Made by a program: the position numbers and the translations under genes. A model generated the notes under the pieces. It had not been told where the DNA came from, made no database searches, and saw only the letters and a list, made by a program, of their open reading frames with translations. This document shows, piece after piece, positions 1 to 8,393 of a stretch of 64,000 nt of DNA (within the stretch, counting starts at the first letter, position 1; each line of letters begins with the position of its first letter). Source of the DNA: an uncultured Saprospiraceae bacterium (GTDB lineage: Bacteria; Bacteroidota; Bacteroidia; Chitinophagales; Saprospiraceae); NCBI GenBank assembly GCA_937942435.1, contig CALDEM010000016.1:104933-168932 (forward strand). The letters are read 5' to 3'.

Positions 1-528
1 TAATATAGACATGGGCATACCTACAATATTACTTCTTCCTACAACCACACACTTTTTACCTGAGGTCTCGATACCATACTCTTCAAGCATAACCAAAATG
101 CCTTGCGGTGTCGCAGGTAGATAGGCTGGTAACCCAAGTGTCATACGCCCAAAGTTCATAGGATGAAATCCATCTACATCTTTCTTTGGATCGATCGCCA
201 GGTTTACTTTCTCGGCATCTATATGATCAGGTAGTGGCAGTTGGATGATAAAGCCATCGACAGAAGGATCATCATTGAGATCTTGCACGATGGCTAGTAG
301 CTCTCCCTCTGTTATAGAGTCATCCTTCTTGATCAGTGTTGACTCGAAGCCAACATCATCACAATATCTCACCTTGTTACGCACATAAGATTGGCTGCCA
401 GGATTATCTCCAACCAATACTGCCGCAAGGTGAGGGACTTTCATTCCACTACTCTTCATAGCATCAACCTCTTCCTTTATTTTGGTTTTCATTTTAGTTG
501 CCAGAGCCTTACCATCTATTAATTGCAT
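1..528 (-). CDS. folD: Bifunctional methylenetetrahydrofolate dehydrogenase/cyclohydrolase FolD, C-terminus cut by window edge
   Basis: The cytosolic enzyme of one-carbon metabolism interconverts 5,10-methylene-THF and 10-formyl-THF using NADP. Reading the minus strand from the ATG at 528 gives 176 uninterrupted residues to the window edge, of a usual 285-300. Visible family signatures are the catalytic YVRNK (Tyr48, Lys52), the substrate-binding QLPLP (96-100), DVDGFHP (about 117-123) and the start of the Rossmann motif GRSNIVGMP near the truncated end. The start matches the typical N-terminus (MQLIDGKALA). It is divergent from the phosphatase at 609 with about 80 bases between them. The identification is firm; the NADP-domain end and the stop codon are not in the window. 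Confidence 0.96.
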   Translation of the reverse strand, partial: MQLIDGKALATKMKTKIKEEVDAMKSSGMKVPHLAAVLVGDNPGSQSYVRNKVRYCDDVGFESTLIKKDDSITEGELLAIVQDLNDDPSVDGFIIQLPLPDHIDAEKVNLAIDPKKDVDGFHPMNFGRMTLGLPAYLPATPQGILVMLEEYGIETSGKKCVVVGRSNIVGMPMSIL

Positions 529-608
529 AACCACTTATTGTATGACTACAAATATCTACTTTTACCTCTGTACAACCATTCATATTGTAATTTTTCCCAA
601 TATTATTT

Positions 609-1622
609 ATGCAGTTACTCAGGCGTTTAGTTTTCTTATTGCCGATAGTCCTATTCTGCTCTTGTCACAATGGCTCTTCTCAAACAACTGAGAGTCAACT
701 GACCATAGCTTTTGGCTCTTGTAACCAGCATTGGAATAAATCACAACCTATATGGCAAGAAGTCGTCAAAAACGATCCCGACCTATGGATATGGTTGGGC
801 GATATCATCTATGCTGACACTGATGATATGTCTGAGATGAAAGAGGATTATGATACTCAAAAGTCTCATTCAGATTACAATATCCTAGCTGCCGGTACAG
901 ATATAATAGGCATATGGGATGATCATGACTACGGTACTAACGACGGTGGCAAGAACTATAGTCAGAAAGATCGAAGTAGAGATTTGCTTTTTAATTTTTT
1001 AGATGTGCCACAAGAAAGTCCTGATAGAGAGCATGATGGTGCATATCAGACCTATACTTACACAAATAATGATTTAGTCACAAAAGTGATACTGCTTGAT
1101 GTAAGATACTTCAGAGATGACGTTGGCTCAGATGGTACTATACTTGGTGAAGAGCAATGGTCTTGGCTAATTTCTAATCTTGAAAATAGTCATGCAGATG
1201 TCCATATTATCGGCGGAGGCATCCAGTTTCTTCCAGAAGATCATAGATTTGAAAAGTGGGCTAACTTTCCACAGGAACGTCAACGCCTCATCGGCATCAT
1301 CGATAGACTTAATGTCTCCCATCCTATATTGTTAAGTGGTGATCGTCATCTTGCCGAGATGTCTCTTATCCATGCTGGAGACTCGGCCAAACCCATTCTC
1401 GAAATCACATCCAGTGGACTGACACATTCTTATAGAAAGTTTAAAAGTGAAGAAAACCGACATCGGATAGGGCGAGTGATACCAACTAAGAACTTCGGTA
1501 TTTTGAAAATTGAAAAGAACAACGGCCATGTCTCTTTTGAGGCCGAACTCAGAGATGATAAGAACAACTTACAATATTCGATAAGCGGTAACGAGTTACC
1601 TTCTCTTAAAAAATCAAAATAG
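609..1622 (+). CDS. PhoD-like alkaline phosphatase/metallophosphoesterase lipoprotein
   Basis: Predicted envelope-anchored phosphomonoesterase or phosphodiesterase of the PhoD (alkaline phosphatase D) metallophosphatase family. The 337-residue product starts with a hydrophobic signal ending in a lipobox-like FCSC, so it is probably a lipoprotein. Metal-binding signatures follow in family order: GSCNQHW near residue 36, WLGDIIYAD near 60, WDDHDYG near 100, and LSGDRHLAEM near 245. It is shorter than classical PhoD (about 450-550) and lacks the N-terminal Fn3-like domain, as do many Bacteroidota homologues. The next gene begins 4 bases after its stop, which indicates co-transcription. The substrate cannot be deduced. 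Confidence 0.85.
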   Translation: MQLLRRLVFLLPIVLFCSCHNGSSQTTESQLTIAFGSCNQHWNKSQPIWQEVVKNDPDLWIWLGDIIYADTDDMSEMKEDYDTQKSHSDYNILAAGTDIIGIWDDHDYGTNDGGKNYSQKDRSRDLLFNFLDVPQESPDREHDGAYQTYTYTNNDLVTKVILLDVRYFRDDVGSDGTILGEEQWSWLISNLENSHADVHIIGGGIQFLPEDHRFEKWANFPQERQRLIGIIDRLNVSHPILLSGDRHLAEMSLIHAGDSAKPILEITSSGLTHSYRKFKSEENRHRIGRVIPTKNFGILKIEKNNGHVSFEAELRDDKNNLQYSISGNELPSLKKSK

Positions 1623-1626
1623 ACTT

Positions 1627-2565
1627 ATGAACTGGGGATTTGCTGGTTATGGTAGAATAGCGCGAAAGTTTGAAGAAGGCCTAAATCATATAGGTCATGA
1701 TATCGTCGCTATCGCATCTCGGTCAGGCGCATCAGATATCAATAACAGCATCGCATCATATGACAACTATGAAGATCTCATGAACGATCCAAATGTTGAT
1801 ATCGTCTATGTGAACACTACTCATAATACGCACGCTAAGCTTACTATCGCAGCACTCAATGCAGGGAAACATGTCCTATGTGAAAAACCATTGGCAACAT
1901 CTGCTCAAGATGTAAAAGAGATGATTAGTGTAGCAAGAGCTAATGAGAGATTTCTAATGGAAGCTATATGGTCACGATATCTACCAGGTTATCAGAAAGC
2001 CATGAAGTTGATCAAGAGCGGAGTGATCGGAGATATCCTTCATATCAATGCCAACTTTGGTTTCAGAATGGATCCCGGTGCGCCTAAAAAAAGACTCATA
2101 GACCCAAAGTTGGCCGCAGGAGCTATCTGGGATGTCGGTATATATCCCATCAGTCTGGCACAAGATATATTTGTTGACGACCCAGTATCTATGCATGTGG
2201 ATGCGCAGCTCTCTGAGATGAATGTTGAAGATCGATGCGCCATTCAATTATCATATGATAGTGACCGCTTTGCCCAGCTTACTTGTGCTATCAACCTAAA
2301 CACAGTAAATGACGCCGTCATCACTGGGACCAAAGGACACATGATCATGAAAGACTTTTGGAAATGCGAAAGGTTTATCCTCATTGCTAGTGATGAAGAA
2401 AGTGAGCATCACTACCCGATGGAGTCCACTGGTCTTTGTCATGAAGCGATAGCATGCAAAGACTTAATCGAGGCAGGACAAGTACAATCCCCATTAATCA
2501 GTTGGGATCACTCTACCCAACTGGCTAAGATCATGGATAAGGCTATAAATATGGCTCGAGATTAA
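1627..2565 (+). CDS. Gfo/Idh/MocA family NAD(P)-dependent oxidoreductase
   Basis: Cytosolic dehydrogenase of the Gfo/Idh/MocA superfamily, which oxidises or reduces sugars, inositols or dihydrodiols. The 312 residues show an N-terminal Rossmann fold with GFAGYGRIA (residues 4-12), the family EKPLA motif (about 89-93) whose Lys is catalytic, and WDVGIYPI (about 176-183) in the substrate domain. The overall resemblance is to the trans-1,2-dihydrodiol dehydrogenase-like branch. It is coupled to the upstream phosphatase gene by a 4-base gap. The substrate is unknown. Confidence 0.88.
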   Translation: MNWGFAGYGRIARKFEEGLNHIGHDIVAIASRSGASDINNSIASYDNYEDLMNDPNVDIVYVNTTHNTHAKLTIAALNAGKHVLCEKPLATSAQDVKEMISVARANERFLMEAIWSRYLPGYQKAMKLIKSGVIGDILHINANFGFRMDPGAPKKRLIDPKLAAGAIWDVGIYPISLAQDIFVDDPVSMHVDAQLSEMNVEDRCAIQLSYDSDRFAQLTCAINLNTVNDAVITGTKGHMIMKDFWKCERFILIASDEESEHHYPMESTGLCHEAIACKDLIEAGQVQSPLISWDHSTQLAKIMDKAINMARD

Positions 2566-2584
2566 AATAGTGTAGTATCATTGC

Positions 2585-2790
2585 ACTCCAATTCAAGAGG
2601 TGAATGATACAACGGTAATCATGCTTAATAGGGAATCCGGTGAGAATCCGGAGCAGTCCCCGCTGCTGTAAGCTCCTCAAATGGACTATCTATCTACTGC
2701 CACTGTCTAAATTATAGATGGGAAGGCCAGATAGTCCGGAGTAAGCCAGAAGACCTGCCTATTGATATTTGTCCCGTTAGGGAGATAGAA
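2585..2790 (+). promoter_or_regulatory. Adenosylcobalamin (B12) riboswitch
   Basis: Lies in the leader of the BtuB-like receptor gene. The conserved core (GGGAATCCGGTGAGAATCC, then GAGCAGTCCCCGCTGCTGTAAGC) spans about 2631-2673, and the diagnostic B12 box AGCCAGAAGACCTGCC is at 2744-2759. Between them a 9-bp peripheral stem pairs 2683-2691 with 2729-2737, flanked by CTCC/GGAG. Cobalamin riboswitches repress uptake genes when adenosylcobalamin is plentiful. About 95 bases separate the B12 box from the likely ATG at 2854, enough for an expression platform. Exact ends are approximate. Confidence 0.96.
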
Positions 2791-2853
2791 TCACACTTCG
2801 GAGGAAGGTATGCTTCTGTAACCACTGTGCACTTGCACATAATCATACAATAC

Positions 2854-4731
2854 ATGTTTTCAAAACTTTGGACCATTGCTTTGGCCATGATGCCAATAGC
2901 CTTTATGAATGCCCAAGAGTCTGACACGACTGACTCTTTATCGGGCGAACTCATTATCACCCATTCTCGCATCCCTGTTTCGATTAAGTCTGGATACAAA
3001 CCAGTTATTGTCATAGATCAGGAAGAGATCCGTCGAGAAGTCACGGATGACTTAAGTATACTCTTGGATCGACAAGTTGGCCTTAACGTCGTTAGTGCCT
3101 TGAGCAATCCAGCTAAAGACAAAAGCATCTTCTTACAAGGTGCATCAGGAGAGTTCACCTTGATCTTAATCGATGGTGTTCCACTTACTGACCCGAGTGG
3201 CATCGGTGGGACTTTTGATATCAGGAGTATCAGTCTGTCTCAGATCGACAAAATAGAGATACTAAAAGGAGGTCAGTCTACGCTTTATGGTTCAGATGCA
3301 ATCGCTGGTGTCATCAACTTGATCACCAAATCCAGCTATCAAGACGAAATAAAGGGTCAAATAAATGCTTCTATAGGCTCGTATTCGACCTACAACGTAG
3401 GAGCAAACCTAAATATACCGCTCTCGTCAAGAGTTAATGTCGGTGTCGATGGGTCTTTTGCAGGCTCTGACGGTATCTCAGAAGCACTGGATGAGAACAA
3501 TGATGGTTTTGACAAAGATGGTTTTAATCGCACGGCTTTCTCTGCGAATGTTGATTGGAAGCTATCCGATCAAATTACAATCAATCCTTTTTTAAGATCG
3601 TCATCTTTTGATGGAGATTTTGACGGTGGCTCGTTCACTGATTCTGAAGATACTTATACTACAGATTGGTTGCAAACTGGGCTTTTCGCCAAATATCAAT
3701 CCAATAAGACGACAATTAACGCGACTTATTCCTTCAATAAAACGGATCGAACATTTGATACTTCATTTGGCATATCTGACTTCAATGGGAGGTTTAGCAA
3801 CATAGATATTTATGGTCATACGCCTCTGAGTGATCAACTTGATTTTACCTTTGGCATCAATCAGCAGAGCTTTAAAACGGTAGAAGAAGATCCTAATATA
3901 GATGATGCTGATGCCAATATCTTTAGTCCTTATGCCTCACTCGCCTTTAGACCCTCTCTAAGCACATTATTAGAGTTAGGAGTGCGGTTTAACAACCATT
4001 CTGACTATGGAAGTAACTTCAATTACTCTCTTGGAGCAAGTAACTGGTTAAGCGAGAACGTTAAGATCTTTGCTTACTGGGCCACATCATTTAAGTCTCC
4101 CAACCTTTTTCAACTCTTTGGGCAATTTGGCGCAAATCCTGATCTTAACCCCCAAACAGGTCAAACGCTCAATGCTGGACTTTCATTCAAAGATGCTGGA
4201 CCGTTTGATTTAATCGATCTCTCAGTATTTGATAGATCAGTAGACAACTTGATCATTTTTGATTTTAATGATGGGTTTCAGAACATACCCAGTCAGCATG
4301 ATCAAGGACTTGAGATTAGCCTATCATCATCTAGCAAACAAGTACAGTTCGGCTTGTCTTATGCATATCTTTTTGGTGAGCTCGATGACCTAACTGGGAG
4401 TGATCCAGTTGAGAATTTAATCAGGAGGCCTAAGCACCGAATAAACACTTCGATAGGATACAAATATCGAAACAATAACCAGATACGCTTCTCAATGAAA
4501 TACGCTGGAGAAAGAGAAGATGCCTTCTTCAATACTACAACCTTTTCTACAGATATGGTCACATTAGAGTCGTACTGGATCGGTAATTTATATGGGGATT
4601 ATACATTGGAAAGCCCTAATGTCACTTTTTATGGAGAAGTTAAAAATCTCTTTGATACAGACTTTCAGGAGGTAGCTGGCTTTAGTACACTCGGTAGAAA
4701 TATTAATGTAGGCCTTCGGTTGAACTTTTAG
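2854..4731 (+). CDS. BtuB-like TonB-dependent outer-membrane receptor, probably for cobalamin
   Basis: Outer-membrane active transporter of about 625 residues. The ATG at 2854 is chosen because it gives a clean signal peptide (MFSKLWTIALAMM...NAQ); an in-frame GTG at 2827 would add nine residues lacking signal character. A plug domain follows (VIDQEEIRRE, then DGVPLTDPSG and EILKGGQSTLYGSDAIAGVINLIT at about residues 100-160), then a beta-barrel ending in the aromatic terminus NVGLRLNF. The length fits BtuB/vitamin-type receptors, not the roughly 1000-residue SusC class, and there is no carboxypeptidase-like N-terminal extension. Function is inferred mainly from the cobalamin riboswitch directly upstream. 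Confidence 0.88.
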   Translation: MFSKLWTIALAMMPIAFMNAQESDTTDSLSGELIITHSRIPVSIKSGYKPVIVIDQEEIRREVTDDLSILLDRQVGLNVVSALSNPAKDKSIFLQGASGEFTLILIDGVPLTDPSGIGGTFDIRSISLSQIDKIEILKGGQSTLYGSDAIAGVINLITKSSYQDEIKGQINASIGSYSTYNVGANLNIPLSSRVNVGVDGSFAGSDGISEALDENNDGFDKDGFNRTAFSANVDWKLSDQITINPFLRSSSFDGDFDGGSFTDSEDTYTTDWLQTGLFAKYQSNKTTINATYSFNKTDRTFDTSFGISDFNGRFSNIDIYGHTPLSDQLDFTFGINQQSFKTVEEDPNIDDADANIFSPYASLAFRPSLSTLLELGVRFNNHSDYGSNFNYSLGASNWLSENVKIFAYWATSFKSPNLFQLFGQFGANPDLNPQTGQTLNAGLSFKDAGPFDLIDLSVFDRSVDNLIIFDFNDGFQNIPSQHDQGLEISLSSSSKQVQFGLSYAYLFGELDDLTGSDPVENLIRRPKHRINTSIGYKYRNNNQIRFSMKYAGEREDAFFNTTTFSTDMVTLESYWIGNLYGDYTLESPNVTFYGEVKNLFDTDFQEVAGFSTLGRNINVGLRLNF

Positions 4732-4792
4732 ATTTCTCCAAAGTATGTGTCATATATGAGTCTTTGTCATATATTGGATAAAAACTACGAAT

Positions 4793-6235
4793 ATGGCACG
4801 TACTTCTATTATAATGATCTTCTTCTTGTCTGGGGTCTTTTCTGGCATAGCTCAGGAGGTAGATCTAGACAAAGAGAAAATCATAGCTTCCGTAGAAGCA
4901 CATAAAGAAAGTTTAATTGACATTAGTGATGAGATATGGGCACTTGCCGAAACGGCCTTTGAAGAATCTAAAAGTTCTGAACTTTTGGCTTCTTATGCAG
5001 AGCAGCAGGGCTTTTCTGTAGAAAGAGGGGTTGGAGAGATGCCTACGGCATTCATAGCAACTTACGGATCCGGATCACCTATTGTCGGTATCCTTGGAGA
5101 GTTTGATGCATTACCCGGTTTATCCCAGAAGGCAGAGCCTACTCGCAATCCTCTTAATGATGGTCATGCTGGTCATGGTTGTGGTCACAACTTGTTTGGC
5201 GCTGGAAGTCTTGGAGCCGCAATTGCGGTAAAGGAATTGATGGACCAAGGCAAAATAAAGGGAACGATCAAGTTCTTTGGGACGCCAGCAGAGGAGAAGT
5301 ATTTTGGTAAGTTGTACTTCGCTAGAGCAGGGCTTTTTGACGATTTGGATGTATGTCTTGATTGGCACCCCAGTGCACAAACAAAAGCGGAAGTACAAAG
5401 CTCATTGGCACTTGTGGACTTTGTTGTTGAGTTCAAAGGGCAAGCCGCTCATGCTGCATTAGACCCATGGAATGGAAGAAGTGCCACAGACGCAATGGAG
5501 CTCTATGCTCACGGTATCAATGCGCTGAGAGAACATGTAAAGCCCACTGTGCGCATACATTACCATATGATGCAAGCGGGTGATGTCGTTAATGTGGTCG
5601 GAGACTACGCCAAGATATGGGTGCGCGTCAGAGACACTAAGCGCGATGGCATGCTCAAAGTATATAATCGAATCAAAGAGATGGCAAATGGGGCTGCTAT
5701 CATGGCAGATGTCGACTATGACATAAGCTTAGTGTCTGGACTTCATGAGGTACTAGTCAATCGCGCAGGGGGCAAAGCCCTACTTAAGAACCTTGAGTCA
5801 CTTGGAGACATTACATACACTGAAGAAGAAACAGCATTTGCACATAAGATGCAAGAGGTTCTAAACAAACCTCAGGTGGGTTTAGATGCAAAGATTAGGC
5901 CCCTCGAAGTAACAGTAGAACACCCCATGGGCGCATCATCAGATGTTGGAGATGTCAGTTGGGTGGTTCCTGAGATTAGACTTGGCGTAACAACGGCTCC
6001 TGTAGATACACCATGGCATTCATGGGCTGTTGTGGCTTGTGGAGGTATGTCTATAGGTCATAAAGGACTTGTATATGCCGCCAAAGCTTTAGGCATGACT
6101 ATGGTAGACCTATATAAGGATCCTGGGCTTCTGAGCGATATAAAGGCAGAGTTTAAAGAACGTAAAGGTGATAACGTTTATACGCCAATGTTGCCGGACG
6201 GACCGCCACCGATCCCAACAAGTGCTCAAGAATAA
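4793..6235 (+). CDS. M20D-family amidohydrolase (AbgB-like), exported
   Basis: Zinc amidohydrolase of the M20D/p-aminobenzoyl-glutamate hydrolase subunit B-like family, 480 residues. An N-terminal hydrophobic signal ends around GIAQEV, suggesting export. Family motifs are GEFDALPGLSQ (about 102-112), the metal-binding GHGCGHN (about 126-132), TPAEE (about 163-167) with the metal-ligand Glu pair, and HPMGASSDVGDVSW (about 379-392). Members hydrolyse amide bonds of aminoacylated or p-aminobenzoyl-glutamate substrates; the substrate here is not determinable. It follows the B12 receptor by 61 bases and is followed 11 bases later by tag, so it may be read from the riboswitch-controlled promoter. 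Confidence 0.88.
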   Translation: MARTSIIMIFFLSGVFSGIAQEVDLDKEKIIASVEAHKESLIDISDEIWALAETAFEESKSSELLASYAEQQGFSVERGVGEMPTAFIATYGSGSPIVGILGEFDALPGLSQKAEPTRNPLNDGHAGHGCGHNLFGAGSLGAAIAVKELMDQGKIKGTIKFFGTPAEEKYFGKLYFARAGLFDDLDVCLDWHPSAQTKAEVQSSLALVDFVVEFKGQAAHAALDPWNGRSATDAMELYAHGINALREHVKPTVRIHYHMMQAGDVVNVVGDYAKIWVRVRDTKRDGMLKVYNRIKEMANGAAIMADVDYDISLVSGLHEVLVNRAGGKALLKNLESLGDITYTEEETAFAHKMQEVLNKPQVGLDAKIRPLEVTVEHPMGASSDVGDVSWVVPEIRLGVTTAPVDTPWHSWAVVACGGMSIGHKGLVYAAKALGMTMVDLYKDPGLLSDIKAEFKERKGDNVYTPMLPDGPPPIPTSAQE

Positions 6236-6246
6236 AAGTTTTAAAT

Positions 6247-6828
6247 ATGTCTGAAAGAATAGCCAGACCAGGCACATGCGGATGGTGCTTAAAGTACCCC
6301 GCATATATAGCCTATCACGATGATGAATGGGGCGTACCTGATTATGAAGATCAACCATTATGGGAGAAGCTTATCCTAGATGGGGCGCAAGCAGGCTTAA
6401 GTTGGTGGACTATTCTCAATAAAAGAGAGAACTATCGAAGGGCTTTTGATCGGTTTGATCCAGAGAAAGTAGCTCGCTACAATCAGAAAAAGATAGACGC
6501 ATTACTTCAAGATGCAGGTATCGTACGTAATAAACTCAAAGTGAACGCGGCTGTGACCAATGCTCAGGCTTATTTGAAGATAGTTGAGGGCGGGACTACC
6601 TTCAGTGACTACCTCTGGGACTACGTCGATGGTACGCCTAAGATAAATCGCTTTAAAACACTTGCAGATGTTCCAGTTAAAACGCACATCAGCGACGCTA
6701 TGAGTAAGCAACTCAAAAAGGATGGATTTAAGTTCGTTGGCAGCACAATTGTATATGCATTTATGCAAGCTGTGGGTATGGTTAATGATCATGTAACGGC
6801 ATGTCCAAGACACAAAGAATTGTCCTAA
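6247..6828 (+). CDS. tag: DNA-3-methyladenine glycosylase I
   Basis: Base-excision repair enzyme that removes 3-methyladenine from alkylated DNA. The 193 residues carry the family N-terminus CGWC...YHDDEWGVP (residues 11-29), LILDGAQAGLSWWTIL with the catalytic-pocket Glu/Trp region, FVGSTIVYAFMQAVGMVNDH near the C-terminus, and the terminal CPRH. The N-terminal Cys together with the terminal His/Cys form the family's zinc snap. Length is typical. The gene starts 11 bases after the amidohydrolase stop, so the two are probably co-transcribed, though no functional link is apparent. Confidence 0.95.
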   Translation: MSERIARPGTCGWCLKYPAYIAYHDDEWGVPDYEDQPLWEKLILDGAQAGLSWWTILNKRENYRRAFDRFDPEKVARYNQKKIDALLQDAGIVRNKLKVNAAVTNAQAYLKIVEGGTTFSDYLWDYVDGTPKINRFKTLADVPVKTHISDAMSKQLKKDGFKFVGSTIVYAFMQAVGMVNDHVTACPRHKELS

Positions 6829-6888
6829 GACGTATTAGACATTGTCGATATTTAAAACATATTGATTTTTAATCAATAATTGCTTTTC

Positions 6889-6905
6889 ATAATTGATTGT
6901 GCAAT
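6889..6905. repeat. Left copy of 17-bp near-repeat ATAATTGATTGTGCAAT
   Basis: Matches the sequence at 8269-8285 at 16 of 17 positions in direct orientation, 1380 bases apart. The two copies bracket almost the whole non-coding gap. The right part of each is itself palindromic (ATTGTGCAAT or ATTGTACAAT). A shorter ATAATTGAT core recurs at 8370 and 9540. AT-richness makes a chance match possible. Confidence 0.5.
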
Positions 6906-6913
6906 CATAAAGA

Positions 6914-6938
6914 CCGTTAGCACCTTTGTTGCTAACGG
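6914..6938. terminator. Perfect 9-bp hairpin downstream of tag
   Basis: CCGTTAGCA (6914-6922) pairs exactly with TGCTAACGG (6930-6938) around a 7-base loop, 85 bases after the tag stop codon. It is followed by GAGGATTTT, not a continuous T-run, so it is a weak candidate for an intrinsic terminator or an RNA 3'-end-protecting structure. The hairpin itself is clear; its role is inferred. Confidence 0.4.
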
Positions 6939-7276
6939 GAGGATTTTGTCAGATACTTTACATTCAAGAGGTTACATAGGTAGTTGTTTCATCATTGATA
7001 GATCAACAAAATTTTGACTATTTGTCTAAAATTAGAGCCTTGAAATATGTCACTGAATATTCTTTATCAGTAAAGTTCGATTTTAAATGCCTCTGATATT
7101 CTTAGTACCTCATTTGTCCATTGATACTATTATTCACGTGCGTACATCCGGAAATACTTACGCAACAGAATATTTATGTATGATGGTTCAATTATATTAC
7201 CTCCAGCGTCTATCAACACTTTATCACAATAAGGCGGAGCTTTATACCCTATCTAACTATATCTTGAAAGCAGGCC

Positions 7277-7443
7277 ATTCTTTTTGATTCTCAAGTCCAT
7301 GCTTATCCAATATCAGAGATATTCCATCACTTACTATTTATGGTTTGGGCGCAGGTATGGCAGATCCTGCTGCTAATGAAATGGCAGCAGAAGCAATGGC
7401 TAATCCAGAGATAAAATCTAAAGGCATATCATTCTACGGATAG
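7277..7443 (+). pseudogene. Possible decayed coding fragments
   Basis: Two stretches with protein-like composition lie in different frames. Positions 7277-7309 read ILFDSQVHAYP, which resembles the metal-binding N-terminus of amidohydrolases (D-x-x-V-H). Positions 7333-7443 read TIYGLGAGMADPAANEM and continue through MANPEIKSKGISFYG to a stop. A frame change separates them. I cannot identify a parent protein for the second part, and the two may be unrelated. Confidence is low because the stretches are short. Confidence 0.25.
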
Positions 7444-8268
7444 AATATTATCCCTTTCGATAGTAAAACCTAATACATGTAACTCAACTAGCAAGGAGAC
7501 TTTAACATCTATAAGACTTCTGAACTCATGAAGGTCACACCGAATACAAGTACATGAGAATATCTCGGACTTAAAATCAATGCATTATTTATTAGCTAAA
7601 TCTAATGCCGGATTTAGAGAAATTCGAGTTTAATGGTTTTGTGAGCAAGTCATCCTCAAAATCGACTTTAATTGACATACTGATAGATTGGCACGAGTAG
7701 TGACACAAGCATCTATATCATCCACCTCGATCGCTCCCATAACTATCAAATATATATCCCGTAATACATGTTTTGAAATCTGCATTTAGCTGTCGATCAC
7801 TTCAGTTAGCTGCATAAGCAAACCTTGTTTTTGGACATTATAGTTGCAGAGTGTAGGAACGATATGTTGACGCTGTTACGCATAACTTGACGGCGTAAGT
7901 ATGAACAGAATAAGGATCAGAAAAACAAGGTTAAAATCACTTCTTTCTTCAGCCTTCATGATTCAGTTATTTCGGTATAAGGATTTCGCATTAAAGTAGA
8001 AAGGATGCATGTGCTAAAAGAACATTTTTTAAAGTCGCGAGACACACATAAAAAGACTCTTTTAGTCTCAAAGAGATCTTTAATATGAGATCCAAGAATA
8101 GTGGTTATTAGCAGATGTTATATATCAAAATAGTGGGTAGTAACATTAGGAATGCAAGAATTACTTTGAGGAAGCGTACATACAATTAGAAGTCTAAGGA
8201 TATATTTCTGATGTCTTGTTTTGCTGTTCATTGCACATCGAAAGCGGTTTATCTTATTACTGTAATTA

Positions 8269-8285
8269 ATAATTGATTGTACAAT
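8269..8285. repeat. Right copy of 17-bp near-repeat ATAATTGATTGTACAAT
   Basis: Direct near-repeat of 6889-6905 with one mismatch. It is immediately followed by the palindrome GTCATTTAAATGAC (8287-8300), which lies about 95 bases downstream of the PLP-enzyme stop on the minus strand and could act in its 3' end formation. Confidence 0.5.
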
Positions 8286-8393
8286 TGTCATTTAAATGAC
8301 CTAAAAAGCGTCTAACCGAGCAAAGTTGACATCTACCTTACAACTAACTGATTATATAATTCACAATATATAATTGATATGTCAACGATTTTT

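Larger units (their letters stand above)
6829..8393. other. 1.56-kb region without a supportable intact gene
   Basis: No open reading frame above about 66 codons with protein-like character is present on either strand. It contains a 7-bp hairpin (6861-6877), a perfect 9-bp hairpin (6914-6938), a 14-bp perfect palindrome GTCATTTAAATGAC (8287-8300), an ATAATTGAT-containing near-repeat at both ends, and one stretch (7277-7443) with two protein-like fragments in different frames. I see no tRNA, transposase or inverted-repeat terminus. It looks like decayed sequence between tag and the convergent PLP-enzyme gene, or an unrecognised non-coding element. Confidence 0.6.

Noticed and set aside
482..691. 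69-codon plus-strand frame
   Set aside because: It lies antisense to the start of folD and overlaps the phosphatase leader and signal-peptide region in another frame; no protein-like motifs.
7087..7287. 66-codon frame in the non-coding gap
   Set aside because: Composition is not protein-like (many Leu/Tyr/His runs without pattern), and it has no neighbour or motif support.
8301..8345. Integron attC-like site (GCGTCTAAC near 8310)
   Set aside because: A single core-like heptamer without a matching GTTRRRY partner at a suitable distance and without any integrase gene.
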